Notes under the pieces: model-generated
What the model was told of the DNA's origin: nothing
The model's input: only the letters and a program-made list of their open reading frames with translations
The model's database searches: none
Position numbers and translations under genes: made by a program
In this document: piece after piece, positions 9,478-18,603 of the stretch
Layout of the letters: every line of letters begins with the position of its first letter
Position numbering within the stretch: position 1 is the stretch's first letter
NCBI GenBank assembly: GCA_001642415.1
Contig: LTDK01000174.1
Coordinates: 62,001 to 126,000, forward strand
DNA from: Nematocida ironsii
Lineage: Eukaryota; Microsporidia
Length of the DNA: 64,000 bases
Reading direction: 5' to 3'

Positions 9478-11304
9478 ATGGACAGAGACAACAGAAATGA
9501 AAAGAGCGTGCTGGACAAAAGGGGGTATAAGAGAACCCAGGAGATGGGGCCCGCACGAACTGTTCTTCCTTTAAACGAGTACGTTGGTGATCGGGAGATA
9601 AACTCTCGGCTATCAGTCAGGAATGTCACGCTGGTTGATCCGTCTGGCCCAATTGACTCTGGGTATGCCAAGCTGCGACAGTGGGTTGAGGACTCGCTTG
9701 ACTCATTTAAGAACGATCTTAATAACCTTATGTTCCCTGTTTTCATTCATTTGTATCTTGACATGATATCTATGCGCAGGGAGAATGAAGCACTTTCATT
9801 TATGAACGAGTACAAAGAAGACTTTATAGAAGTGCATGCAAGCGAGCTGCGGCAGATAGAAATGGTACGAGAAATGTCTAATCTTAAAGAAAACCAGTTG
9901 GCAATGGCGTTTATATCTAATAAATACCATCTGACCATGGGGAAGTATGCATTTGACCTTCTAATTGACTTTCTGGAGCTAAATGGAATGCTTAAAATAG
10001 GGAAGATTGTGAACCAGTACCTTAATATAAAAGTATTCACTGGAAAGATGAGCGAAGACATTGTGGACATTGGGTTGGTGGGTGTGGCAGATTTTGACTT
10101 TAATAAGAAGCCGATTACAAGCGGCGTGCACTACATTTCACCAAAAGTTGAAGAGCTTGTTTTGACCGAAGAGCAGTATAAGTATGAGTATTTAGACCAG
10201 TTCTTGGGAATTCTAAAGAAAAAGCGGCTGGAGCACGCGCCGCCAGCATATGACAGAATACCTTTGCCCAGTCCGTCTGCCTCGCATATTGCATCTGAGA
10301 TAGATAAGCTAAGAGATCTTGCTAAGAGAATGAATGTAGGGAAGCACCAGATGCCAAGTATTTGCTGCTACACTGTACATAATACATTTGAAACCCTCTG
10401 CTGCTCTGACTACTCCTCTGATTTAAAGCTCGTTGCGCTTGGGTACACAGACTCATACATTGAGATACACTCTCTAACAGATGAAAACCTACTGAAGCTC
10501 AAACAAAGCATCTATTTAAAGGCGCCTGAGATGAGAACAGGCAAGGCAGATGATGCACGGGATGATGTTGGAAAAGTGGTGCGACTTGTTGGGCACTCTG
10601 GCCCAGTATATGCAGTGAAGTTCTTTGCAAATAAGCGGTTCTTGCTTTCTGCCTCGCAGGATAGCACAATTCGCCTTTGGTCTTTGGATACATACTCTGA
10701 GGTTGCAGTATACCAAGGGCACTTCTTCCCTGTGTGGTGTATTGATATTGCATCGAATGATTACTACTTTGCATCTGGGTCAAGTGATAGAACTGCGTGC
10801 GTGTGGAGTGTTGAGAGTGCAAAGCCTGTTCGGCTATTTGCCTCTTCTCTTAGTGATATAATGTGCGTAAAGTTCCACCCGAACTCAAACTACTTATTTA
10901 CTGGCAGTTGCGACTTTAAGATTAGAATGCACGATCTGCAAGATGGAGAGCTAGTCCGTCTTTTTGTTGACCATAAAGACGCAGTGACATGCCTGGATGT
11001 TTCTGCCTGCGGTAAGCACCTTCTGTCTGGAGGAAAGGATAAAACTGTTATCCTTTGGGACATTGCAACGGGAAAGAAACTGTTTAAGTATACAGGGCAT
11101 GAAGGATTCATATACTCCGTGAGCTTTTCGTACTTCTCCTCCCTGATTGTTTCCTCTTCAAGTGATAATACTGTGCGGCTGTGGGATAAATACAAAGGAG
11201 ACCTAGTTGCCACATACTATACTAAATCAACTCCTATTATTAAGGCAGTATTTGGATATAGAAACATCATATCCTGCTTAGGAGCATACACACCAAAAAA
11301 GTAA
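9478..11304 (+). CDS. TAF5: TFIID subunit TAF5 (WD40 protein)
   Basis: 608 residues. Residues about 65-190 match the helical TAF5 N-terminal domain (LRQWVEDSLDSFKNDL, then FPVFIHLYLDMI). A C-terminal beta-propeller of WD40 repeats runs from about 300 to the end, with blades ending in typical GH...WD spacing (TIRLWSLDTY, KTVILWDIATGK, NTVRLWDKYKGD). This order is specific to TAF5 among WD40 proteins. TAF5 scaffolds TFIID, and in yeast also SAGA, by holding histone-fold TAFs, and works in the nucleus at Pol II promoters. It is shorter than yeast TAF5 (798) because the N-terminal LisH region is reduced. It begins 77 bases after the tRNA gene, and the stop is followed at once by AATAAA. Confidence 0.93.
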   Translation: MDRDNRNEKSVLDKRGYKRTQEMGPARTVLPLNEYVGDREINSRLSVRNVTLVDPSGPIDSGYAKLRQWVEDSLDSFKNDLNNLMFPVFIHLYLDMISMRRENEALSFMNEYKEDFIEVHASELRQIEMVREMSNLKENQLAMAFISNKYHLTMGKYAFDLLIDFLELNGMLKIGKIVNQYLNIKVFTGKMSEDIVDIGLVGVADFDFNKKPITSGVHYISPKVEELVLTEEQYKYEYLDQFLGILKKKRLEHAPPAYDRIPLPSPSASHIASEIDKLRDLAKRMNVGKHQMPSICCYTVHNTFETLCCSDYSSDLKLVALGYTDSYIEIHSLTDENLLKLKQSIYLKAPEMRTGKADDARDDVGKVVRLVGHSGPVYAVKFFANKRFLLSASQDSTIRLWSLDTYSEVAVYQGHFFPVWCIDIASNDYYFASGSSDRTACVWSVESAKPVRLFASSLSDIMCVKFHPNSNYLFTGSCDFKIRMHDLQDGELVRLFVDHKDAVTCLDVSACGKHLLSGGKDKTVILWDIATGKKLFKYTGHEGFIYSVSFSYFSSLIVSSSSDNTVRLWDKYKGDLVATYYTKSTPIIKAVFGYRNIISCLGAYTPKK

Positions 11305-11700
11305 TAAAGTAATTATTTACACTTTATGGATTATTCATTTATGTGCGTACACACTAGCATCATGTGTACTTTATATACCTTGCATTGATCGCGATAGCCG
11401 TAATTTTCGGTATAATTTGCTATAAATTGATAAATTCATCTGGTAGTACTGTTTAATACCTGTCTATGTGTGCTTTTTGCATTATACATCATTTGTTACT
11501 GAATATATAATGCTCTGCCTTAATAGCAGCCTTATTAAATCTGTTATGCATTTAGACCATCGCCCGCAAGAACAAATAAATGTATTGCGGGTATGGCGAG
11601 GATGCTTTAGATTGAAAGGCCATGCAGCATGCTCTGCTCTGCACAAGAAAAACTGTAAGTGGCAGTTTTATAGAATTACTGTTTAAAATCCTTTGCTATA
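11305..11700. other. Gap with a G+C-richer structured segment
   Basis: No convincing gene. The first half is AT-rich and holds AATTTTCGGTATAA at 11402-11415, a weak relative of the recurrent element. The second half (about 11550-11670) is unusually G+C-rich for an intergenic region here and can form two stem-loops, listed separately. Confidence 0.6.
11557..11669 (+). ncRNA. Candidate structured RNA
   Basis: Two inverted repeats lie in a G+C-rich patch. CCCGCAA at 11563-11569 pairs with TTGCGGG at 11585-11591, and the stem can be extended by CCAT/ATGG at 11557-11560 and 11593-11596. AAAACTG at 11649-11655 pairs with CAGTTTT at 11663-11669. The patch has no good ATG-initiated frame. It could be a small nuclear or nucleolar RNA, or the 5' leader of the clamp gene that starts at 11701. 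No diagnostic box or sequence of a known RNA family was recognised; strand is a guess. Confidence 0.25.
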
Positions 11701-12384
11701 ATGGATATTTCATTAGACAGAAAGACATGCACGGCCATTGACAAAGGAATAGCAGGAAAGTTTGAGCAAATATCTATTGTGCTCAAAGAATCTGGCCTTT
11801 ACATACAGGCGGTTGACAAGTCAAAAAGCATTGTTGTGGACCATTATATAGACAGAATGCTTTTAGACCCATACACAGCAGAGAGTGAGGGCACAACCAT
11901 TCCGTACACTAAATTTCTCTTGAAAGGCATGGAGAGGCTAACAATAGCAAGAAAAGGGGAGCTTCTAAAGATGACATGGGCAGGAGAAGGCATTTTCTTA
12001 GAAAAGCACCTGTACACGCTTGATTTCGAGTGGACTGAGGTAGAGTACGGCCTAGGAACAGCAATGTTTCCTTTGCCGTACAGCGGGCTGTCTCTCATTA
12101 GAAGAGTTTGCAGCAACGAGCTGGAGGTAAGTGTAGACCAGACAGAAGTATCTATTCGAGGAATTTCTGAGAATAATATTGTGCTAAGCACAAAGTTAGA
12201 CACGCCTGTGAGTAGTTCTTGCTCCTTTACTCTGCTTAAGTACCACTTAGATAGACTTCCAAAGTGCGCATACATCTCTGCTTCCTTTAACATAGACAGG
12301 CAAGGTCTAGTTGTTCTTTCCCTGGAAGCATTAGGAATAATAACAACTGTAACTATTGCCACAGAGGTTTTATTCTTTGATTAA
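11701..12384 (+). CDS. Divergent sliding-clamp protein (9-1-1 type: Rad9/Rad1/Hus1-like)
   Basis: 227 residues with the layout of one PCNA-fold protomer. The early segment ESGLYIQAVDKSKSIVVDHY corresponds to the conserved clamp motif around GLxLQAxD and the following strand, and the mid-chain has an alternating strand pattern. A late segment (SCSFTLLKYHLDRL) resembles the helix near FxLKxFRxLL in Rad9-type clamps. True PCNA is encoded separately at 40366-41187, so this is likely one of the checkpoint clamp subunits that are loaded at damaged DNA in the nucleus. I cannot say which of the three. The protein is short for Rad9, lacking the long phosphorylated tail. It starts right after the structured intergenic segment and is followed by POP1 on the same strand. 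Confidence 0.5.
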   Translation: MDISLDRKTCTAIDKGIAGKFEQISIVLKESGLYIQAVDKSKSIVVDHYIDRMLLDPYTAESEGTTIPYTKFLLKGMERLTIARKGELLKMTWAGEGIFLEKHLYTLDFEWTEVEYGLGTAMFPLPYSGLSLIRRVCSNELEVSVDQTEVSIRGISENNIVLSTKLDTPVSSSCSFTLLKYHLDRLPKCAYISASFNIDRQGLVVLSLEALGIITTVTIATEVLFFD

Positions 12385-12470
12385 TTTTATAGGAAAAGAA
12401 TATATTTATGCTTTATGTATAGTTTGTTTTACTGGTTTATAACTATAAATACGAAATAATTTTAACTAAC

Positions 12471-13733
12471 ATGGATGCACAAATATATTCTATAGAGTAT
12501 GCCAACGCTAGAGCAGCGGAAATAAAGGAGATAGAAGCAAGTATCGCAGCTACAAAAAAGAACAAAATGTTATTCCAGACTCTTCCATTTCACAAAAGAA
12601 GAAGAACTGCGTCTTTTGATGAGAGACGGCTGCCAAAGGAGTACCGAAGAAGAGCAAGAACAAAAAGAAGGCAGATAAAACAGAGTGTAAAAGACCAGAA
12701 AAATCTGTTGAAGGCACACACGTGGTATGCAAAGCGATTTAATATGTACAAAAGAGGAAACATGGCGGTGCCTTTTAAGAGACACTCAAAAAGTGAAGGG
12801 TTTATTGCAAAGGCATACAAGACAAGAGGAGTACTTTGTGATGTTTCATGCAATCAGGTCTATATTGGAGTAACATCCATGCCAACACAGAGTATAATAG
12901 ATAAAGAATATAATAGATCAATTATATGGTCAGGAGAGGACATTATAACTCAAGATAGCAAAACGATAAATGGATGCTTGGAGGGGAGAAGTATTGTTAT
13001 TACAGAGTCTAAAGAATGGGTAGATTCAAATGTTACATCTGTTCAGGAAATAGAAAATCTGTCGGTATTTGAGGTGTTTGGAAAGCAGACTCTATTTGCC
13101 AAGAGCGAATTGGTGAATTGTAAAAAAATAGAAGATCTTATAGACTCAGAAACTCCATCGTATATATCCATGCGGGTAGAAAACAAGTCATATGTTATTG
13201 TTTCGCGCAAGCACTGCATGTGGCTGCTGCAGAAATGTGTTTGCTCTGGTATTGTGCCCTGTAGTATCCTTGAGCTGCGCAGAATGGCCACAGAGACAGA
13301 GCGAATTGTTTACCCATATGATATTCCGCAGAATCCACATGGAAAAGCATTTTTATTGTATTTAGCCTCTTTAGAGGAAGAATTGCAGAGAAAAAAGCCA
13401 AAAGGTAAAAAAGATGTAATATTTCAGCCACTTTATGAAAAAGAGCTGGGCACGCAAAAAATACTTCTTTTTACTGCAACTAAAGGAAGCTTTCCGCCTA
13501 AATCACCTGTGATACAAAGCGACCAGTCTGAGGAATTCATTATGCAAGGAAACGAAGAGATTATTGGAGAGGTAGGCCGATCCTCTTTTTCATTTGCAAA
13601 AGGAAGAACAGCAGGGATTCTTTACATTGATGAAAATGCAGAAATAACTAAAAATCTGTTTGTACGAAATTTAAAGAATAACATATTTAGAAGAATAGAG
13701 TACACAGTTGCAACCAGTGGCATGATTCTGTAG
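12471..13733 (+). CDS. POP1: RNase P/MRP protein subunit POP1
   Basis: 420 residues. The N-terminal block is strongly basic and contains the POP1 signature: KRRRTASFDERRLPKEYRRR, followed by LLKAHTWYAKRFNM and then GFIAKAYKTRGVL. These residues correspond to the conserved POP1 N-terminal domain that wraps the RNA. The central part is poorly conserved, and a C-terminal beta-rich part (PLYEKELGTQKILLFTATKG) is compatible with the POPLD region. Yeast Pop1 has 875 residues, so this is about half length. POP1 is the largest protein of nuclear RNase P and RNase MRP, which mature tRNA 5' ends and rRNA. It lies 86 bases after the clamp gene. Confidence 0.88.
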   Translation: MDAQIYSIEYANARAAEIKEIEASIAATKKNKMLFQTLPFHKRRRTASFDERRLPKEYRRRARTKRRQIKQSVKDQKNLLKAHTWYAKRFNMYKRGNMAVPFKRHSKSEGFIAKAYKTRGVLCDVSCNQVYIGVTSMPTQSIIDKEYNRSIIWSGEDIITQDSKTINGCLEGRSIVITESKEWVDSNVTSVQEIENLSVFEVFGKQTLFAKSELVNCKKIEDLIDSETPSYISMRVENKSYVIVSRKHCMWLLQKCVCSGIVPCSILELRRMATETERIVYPYDIPQNPHGKAFLLYLASLEEELQRKKPKGKKDVIFQPLYEKELGTQKILLFTATKGSFPPKSPVIQSDQSEEFIMQGNEEIIGEVGRSSFSFAKGRTAGILYIDENAEITKNLFVRNLKNNIFRRIEYTVATSGMIL

Positions 13734-13894
13734 TCAAATTAAATAAGAAGGAATGCACGCAGTGTGATATTATAGAAATAAGAATATTTATAGCACAAAA
13801 AGAATAAATACGTCTTAATATGATAAAATTGCAATTATAACTATTTATTCAGTTGTAATTTCTGGGTTTGTGCTCTTCCTATTTGTTTTCAGGC

Positions 13895-15493
13895 CTACAC
13901 AAAGTCTGGAAGCTTGTGCAGGATTCGCTTGTATGCAATCAGCTCTAACAGATGCTTTCTGTCTGGAAGATCAATTAAGTGTGTGAATTTGTTAAAAAGG
14001 AAGATTTCTTCTGCAAAGGCTGTCTGTGCCTGCTGTATGCAGTCTTGCTTAGAGAGAATGCCGCGAGTGTGCAAATTCAAAAGGAAGTACATGTATTCCT
14101 CTAGGTGCTCTTCTGCTTTCTCTCTCTCTTCAGGCCTGCCATACAGCACACCGCCAGTAGAGCTGCGTATTCTACGAATTCGGTTGGCTTCATCTGTGAT
14201 AGTGTTTAAGTAGTATCCTGCTAAGAAAAGGTATGCCTCTTTTTCCAGTACATTTTCCATTTTAGTCAGAGCATTTCTTATTACTGGGGAGAATTTTTCT
14301 GGCAATGGATGCTTGGCATATATTGCTTTTAGCATAGATGACTGACTGTACTGCAGACCAAGTCGAATGTGCTCTTCTTTAAGCACACCGAGTTCTAGCA
14401 AAAGAGTGATTGCGTGGTACACACACTCACGGTCTCTGACACAAGCAACTATCTCTGCCTGTGCCTCAGAGGTGTTTAAAAGAGAAAGAATGTAAAGTTT
14501 TTGCACTTTCTCCTTCTTTGTGTCCTGCGGAGCCAATATAAATGGATCTGTTTCAAGCTTAATGCTATGGTTCTTTAGAAGGAAAAGAATGCATTCAAGC
14601 GCGTCTGTCTTATGCCTTGTTCCAACATAACATATTAGACAGTTTGCAATCTTCTCAACCACGGCTAGAGGAAGGTCTCCTTGGTTTATAGTAGACAGCT
14701 CTTTAAGAGCACACAATGGAAGAAACTCCAAAACCTGCGCTGCTGTCTCAACTACATCAGAGGATGGATTTGTGCGAATAATTCTACACATTTGCGAGAA
14801 AAGGAAGAAGAAGTTTCCGTGTGCTTCTTCTATGTTCTGTCTGTGCGAACACAGTGTTTTAAAGCAGAGAGAAATCTCTTCGCTGTTAAATGTGCATGGT
14901 TTGTACATCTCTATGGATATAACTGCAGAAATAGCTGCACCAAGCACTGTGGCACTCTTTTCATGGAGGGATTGCTTTATACGATCTATTTTTGTCTCGC
15001 CAAGCACTCGGAAAATTGTAGGAGCAGCAAGCAAAGCAGACTTTCTGACGATTTCTGTCTCTGAAATGTACCTCTTTTCTATTTCATACGAGAAGTGGTT
15101 TAAAAACTCTGGGTCGGTTATTTTTGATATAAAGTCAATGGCAAGCGATGCTTTAAGCGCGGGAGCAGGCCCTCTTAATTCCACTTCTGAGTTTATTTCC
15201 TGCATAAGAGTGTTTACTGCAAGAATTAAAAGAGAAGAGTCACACCTAACTGTACGTAAAATAAAAGAGTACGCAAGAGACTTTACTTCTATTGAAGTAT
15301 TTCCTATTAAGCTAAGAATCTGTGGGAAGATTTGTGCTTTTTCTTTATGAGTAATTCCTTTTTTGGATATCATATGAAATGCATCTAGTATCTTCTTCTT
15401 CTCTTCTGAGCAAAGAAACTCTTTTATCTGTTCAAATCCTGTCTTGAGCTTAGTTGAAGAACCAGCTATAATAGCACTTGTCATAGTGTACAT
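13895..15493 (-). CDS. Adaptin-like large subunit of a vesicle coat (AP beta or COPI)
   Basis: 532 residues of alpha-solenoid. The first 200 residues resemble the adaptin N-terminal domain: a block like IFPQILSLIGNTSIEVKSLA, then LAVNTLMQEI and EIVRKSALLA, aligns best with beta-adaptins (LFPDVV, KKLVYLYL, AVNTF, VRKTA). COPI gamma has related blocks and cannot be excluded. The C-terminal half is helical and shows no appendage domain, so the protein is shorter than usual (600-900). Such subunits form clathrin-adaptor or COPI coats on Golgi and endosome membranes. Two ATGs occur near the start (15493 and 15484) and either could serve. It converges with POP1. Confidence 0.55.
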   Translation of the reverse strand: MYTMTSAIIAGSSTKLKTGFEQIKEFLCSEEKKKILDAFHMISKKGITHKEKAQIFPQILSLIGNTSIEVKSLAYSFILRTVRCDSSLLILAVNTLMQEINSEVELRGPAPALKASLAIDFISKITDPEFLNHFSYEIEKRYISETEIVRKSALLAAPTIFRVLGETKIDRIKQSLHEKSATVLGAAISAVISIEMYKPCTFNSEEISLCFKTLCSHRQNIEEAHGNFFFLFSQMCRIIRTNPSSDVVETAAQVLEFLPLCALKELSTINQGDLPLAVVEKIANCLICYVGTRHKTDALECILFLLKNHSIKLETDPFILAPQDTKKEKVQKLYILSLLNTSEAQAEIVACVRDRECVYHAITLLLELGVLKEEHIRLGLQYSQSSMLKAIYAKHPLPEKFSPVIRNALTKMENVLEKEAYLFLAGYYLNTITDEANRIRRIRSSTGGVLYGRPEEREKAEEHLEEYMYFLLNLHTRGILSKQDCIQQAQTAFAEEIFLFNKFTHLIDLPDRKHLLELIAYKRILHKLPDFV

Positions 15494-15677
15494 GTGTGTA
15501 TATGTTTCTAATACTATTTATACCTTCTTTGTTTATTTGTTATTACACCAGCAGCACTATTTCTGAAGGGTTTGTACGAGAATAGGTAATATTTAAAGAA
15601 GCCCAATTGGAAGAAAAATAAACAGAGATATTTTTCATTTATTTAGTACATATACTGGTATTTTGTGCTATTTTCTC

Positions 15678-16478
15678 TTAATCATTTCTCTTATACATGC
15701 GGGCGATTGTTATCAAACCGAAAGAAAAGAGACTGTATCCACCCAGAAAGGTATAGTAAAGAGTTTCAATGAATCCGCACGCACTTTTTCTAATAATCAG
15801 AAGATGAAGTAGCTCTAAAAATGAACAAGTAATAGAAGAAAATAGCAAACCAATAAACATATTGTAATATTTTTCAGCATAGCACCCTGACAGCGTACTA
15901 TTCATGGTTTTTAATACTATTTGTGTAATGTACTTGGATATAGCAGCAATTGCCATAAGGCACGCAACCAGCATTATGAACATTCCATTTGTATGTGCGG
16001 ATCTAGATATAATGATTTCGCTGGCGTTTATTACTTGATATAAAAATAGAACACCAGTCAAATATAAGATATATACATAAGCTACATTCATAATTTTATG
16101 CCATAAACCGAAATATCTGCTAGAGCACACATCAAATCTAGTGTATAGTGTTATTATAATATTGCTAATAAACATAATGTTCACTGGAATTAGTGCCAAT
16201 GAAATAAGCACTGCATACACAGACATAAGCAATACAGTGCTTAGTAATAAATACAGCATCTGTTCTAATATATCAAAGATATAACCTGAAAAATTGTTCT
16301 GTACTGCTATTGCATTTGCCGTGTTTAAGAGGGGGATAGAGCTGCCAGACGTCTCTGGAGTAACAATGATGTTATATAATTGAGATGTGAAGATTACAAA
16401 CATTTCAACAACTATCTGAAATACCCACTCTATACAAGTGGAATTTGTGAATTTTATTGTGCTTACTGTGCACTGCAT
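15678..16478 (-). CDS. Multi-pass membrane protein of unknown function
   Basis: 266 residues from the first ATG; an upstream in-frame TTG exists, but there is no ATG before the preceding stop. Hydrophobic segments lie around residues 20-35, 75-105, 115-135, 150-170, 185-205, 222-240 and 245-260, so about six or seven membrane helices. Loops are short, and the C-terminus is basic (ARMYKRND), as expected for a cytosolic end. No transporter signature recognised. About 60 bases upstream of the start lies a two-part element related to TTCGGGTTAT. It may be an endomembrane or plasma-membrane protein; microsporidian transporters are often this divergent. Confidence 0.65.
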   Translation of the reverse strand: MQCTVSTIKFTNSTCIEWVFQIVVEMFVIFTSQLYNIIVTPETSGSSIPLLNTANAIAVQNNFSGYIFDILEQMLYLLLSTVLLMSVYAVLISLALIPVNIMFISNIIITLYTRFDVCSSRYFGLWHKIMNVAYVYILYLTGVLFLYQVINASEIIISRSAHTNGMFIMLVACLMAIAAISKYITQIVLKTMNSTLSGCYAEKYYNMFIGLLFSSITCSFLELLHLLIIRKSACGFIETLYYTFLGGYSLFSFGLITIARMYKRND

Positions 16479-16537
16479 TAACGTATTAAGACAAAATATT
16501 TGTAGTTTATTTTCTAATTGCAAATCACAAAGATTGG

Positions 16538-16560
16538 ATTTCGAGTTATGTCGGGGTGCT
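16538..16560 (+). promoter_or_regulatory. Two-part element related to TTCGGGTTAT
   Basis: ATTTCGAGTTATG followed directly by TCGGGGTG. It matches the site at 36135-36155 over most of its length, differing at two positions. It lies 60 bases upstream of the start codon of the multi-pass membrane protein, read from the opposite strand. Confidence 0.4.
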
Positions 16561-16651
16561 GAAATAAAGATTTATGTATTTTATCCTTTGCATATTATAG
16601 GTGGTTACATAATAATTACACAATAGTATATCAAATAGGAGAATGCCCAGA

Positions 16652-17176
16652 TCACCACCAGGAAATAGGACCCAGCCCAGGCCCATTAATCGATGCATAT
16701 ATTTTTGAGTGGTCTGTGCTGACAACAGATACTTTACATAGTTCACCCATACGAACATACAATATACACTCATTGTACTTCCATCCCCATATGTCTACAG
16801 TGCTTCCCATGCGCCCAGAGACTGCAGTCAGCTCTGATGAAGACGGTAGCTGAGAGGCAGGAACAAAAATACTCGGAAGAAGTGGGTGCGCAAGAAGAAT
16901 CCCTGTGCTGTCCTGTTTTTCAACTGTGCACACAAGAATTTCTCCTTGGATGGCCTGATACATAATGAGCTTGTAGCGGACTAACGGATATAACAGCCCC
17001 TCGTGTATTTCTACATCACTAACTTTTTCAATGCACACAGGAAAGAGACTTATTCCAATGCCATTAACAATCTTACCAGGGACTCTTTTCTGAAGAGTGC
17101 ATAGAGTCGCTGCATCTATGTCTTTTTCACTTGGAGAAATCTGCAGTCTTTCTGTTTGCACAGTTTCAATGAACAT
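16652..17176 (-). CDS. RPC25: RNA polymerase III stalk subunit RPC25/RPC8
   Basis: 174 residues with the Rpb7/Rpc25 plan. The N-terminal RNP-like half begins MFIETVQTERLQISP and includes VNGIGISLFPV and the KLIMYQAIQGEIL stretch. A C-terminal OB/S1-type half has IFVPASQLP and the DIWGWKYNE block (compare VWVWEYE in animal RPC8). The end GPGLGPISWW matches the Pol III-specific ending GLGLLSWW and separates it from Rpb7 of Pol II. RPC25 with RPC17 forms the Pol III stalk that binds initiation factors and nascent RNA. Its partner RPC17 is encoded at 32602-32928. It is shorter than yeast Rpc25 (212) by loss of the disordered C-terminal loop. Confidence 0.9.
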   Translation of the reverse strand: MFIETVQTERLQISPSEKDIDAATLCTLQKRVPGKIVNGIGISLFPVCIEKVSDVEIHEGLLYPLVRYKLIMYQAIQGEILVCTVEKQDSTGILLAHPLLPSIFVPASQLPSSSELTAVSGRMGSTVDIWGWKYNECILYVRMGELCKVSVVSTDHSKIYASINGPGLGPISWW

Positions 17177-17786
17177 TATTAAAAAAATCGTGCATCTGCT
17201 GAATACTTCAGCTGGCTAGCTTTATAATATATTTATAATCCAGCAAAGCAGACCATTCGCAGAATAAAAATACTGAGTAGTTTAATGCTTTTTATATTTC
17301 ACTCTGATCGTGCTTATACGCTAGTTATAATATAAACTAGAAATAGCTTTTTATGTTGTTACTAATATATTGTGTAGACATTAATAATAATAAGTATAAA
17401 AAATGTTCTTGAATAATATAAAAGTGTAGAAATAACTTAAAATAAAGTACTTTAGACTATTTCCATTATAAATTAACACGAACACTGTTTATACGCTGTA
17501 AATAGTATTACAGTACATAATAATATAAAAATTAATACAGATTGAATCTAAGGTAATTTATATTGTTTCTGTTCTAGTCATGGACTAAGAAAATATATTC
17601 AGAATGAATATTTATACTCTATTGAAAATTCTTTCTAAATGCGCATATACTCACATAATTTAAAAATTGTTGTGGCATAGTACTTACTCACTTTCTTTCG
17701 TCTGTGCACTTTAAATGTGCAGGACTTCTTATATGTCATGCTGTGTTACACTTGAAACATACCCCACACCTACTATAATGGTTTGA
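17177..17786. other. AT-rich gap
   Basis: No gene seen. A small hairpin GCTGAA-TAC-TTCAGC lies at 17198-17212, just upstream of the RPC25 start. The stretch near the kinase 3' end is slightly richer in G+C but has no long frame. Confidence 0.65.
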
Positions 17787-18587
17787 CTATGTACACAATG
17801 AAATTTTCTCTTTAATCAGTGTAATGAGATCTGCTATACCAATTCTGTTCTCTGGACAGGCAATGAATATCTTCTTACATATGTGCTGTATATCCAGCGG
17901 AATGCCAGTGTAGTCTATTTTGCAGCTAACTATTTTTGGGTAGAGAGAATACAATGAAGTAGACACAAATGCGTCCTTCCTAGATGCCATGTAGTATAAA
18001 AGACAGCCAAACCCCCACACATCAAGAGAAGGGAGAGTAATGGTGCTGGACTTGCGAATGATCATCTCTGGTGCCATGTATGCAGGAGTTCCTTCGTATG
18101 GGAGTATGCTTCCGCTTATTGTCTCTTCTGAAGAAACCACTGAGCAGCCAAAGTCCACCAAGTGTACGCCATGTCTGGATACAATTACATTTGCTGGTTT
18201 AATGTCTAGGTGGTATACCCCGAATTGGTGCATTCGCTTAAGAGTTTCGAGAATAGAGAGACCAGTGCATAAAACTTCATTATGAGTCAACATAGATGGG
18301 AGGTTCGATAGATTGTACCCCCTAAAGTACGACAGTGAAATAAAGAAGAGGCTGTCACTCTCTTTCCATTCCTTCATGTGAGCCACGCCCGGTGTATCGC
18401 CCAGCTTGCTCAGTGCAGCAATCTCCTTTTTCGCATGCATAGTTCCTCTCTTTCTGTGCTTTCCTTTGTGTATAACCTTCAATGCAACCGAATTCTTATC
18501 CTTTTCTGCGAGATACACTTCAGCATACATCCCCTCTCCAAGCAGTTCTTTAAATGTATATCCTTCCAGTGTGTAAAGTGTTTCCAT
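17787..18587 (-). CDS. Serine/threonine protein kinase
   Basis: 266 residues, almost entirely a kinase domain. Motifs in order: glycine loop GEGMYAEVYLA (17-27), catalytic Lys in VALKV (37), likely helix-C Glu in KKEIAAL (55), catalytic loop HLDIKPANV (126-134), metal-binding DFG (145-147) and APE (172-174). The Arg of HRD is replaced by Leu, so activation-loop phosphorylation may not control it in the usual way. The Lys in the catalytic loop (DIKPxN) marks it as Ser/Thr-specific. No regulatory domain is present and the subfamily is unclear. Its start codon is only 16 bases from that of the divergently transcribed Nup155 gene. Confidence 0.92.
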   Translation of the reverse strand: METLYTLEGYTFKELLGEGMYAEVYLAEKDKNSVALKVIHKGKHRKRGTMHAKKEIAALSKLGDTPGVAHMKEWKESDSLFFISLSYFRGYNLSNLPSMLTHNEVLCTGLSILETLKRMHQFGVYHLDIKPANVIVSRHGVHLVDFGCSVVSSEETISGSILPYEGTPAYMAPEMIIRKSSTITLPSLDVWGFGCLLYYMASRKDAFVSTSLYSLYPKIVSCKIDYTGIPLDIQHICKKIFIACPENRIGIADLITLIKEKISLCT

Positions 18588-18603
18588 ACATTTTTATTTT
18601 TGT
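18588..18603. promoter_or_regulatory. 16-base bidirectional start region
   Basis: All the DNA between the start codons of the divergent kinase and Nup155 genes. It reads as an A/T tract (TTTTTATTTTTGT on the + strand). Either transcripts overlap at their 5' ends or translation starts almost at the RNA end. The TATTTTTGT just before the Nup155 ATG recurs before other start codons. Confidence 0.6.

Noticed and set aside
11468..11686. A 72-codon frame between TAF5 and the clamp gene
   Set aside because: It needs a GTG start, and its body coincides with the stem-loop segment; a structured RNA or leader explains the composition better.
16479..16523. TTG-initiated N-terminal extension of the multi-pass membrane protein
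   Set aside because: A good ATG follows at 16478; the same reasoning was applied to TTG or GTG extensions of the RFX, ARF-like, NOG1 and 30322-30885 genes.
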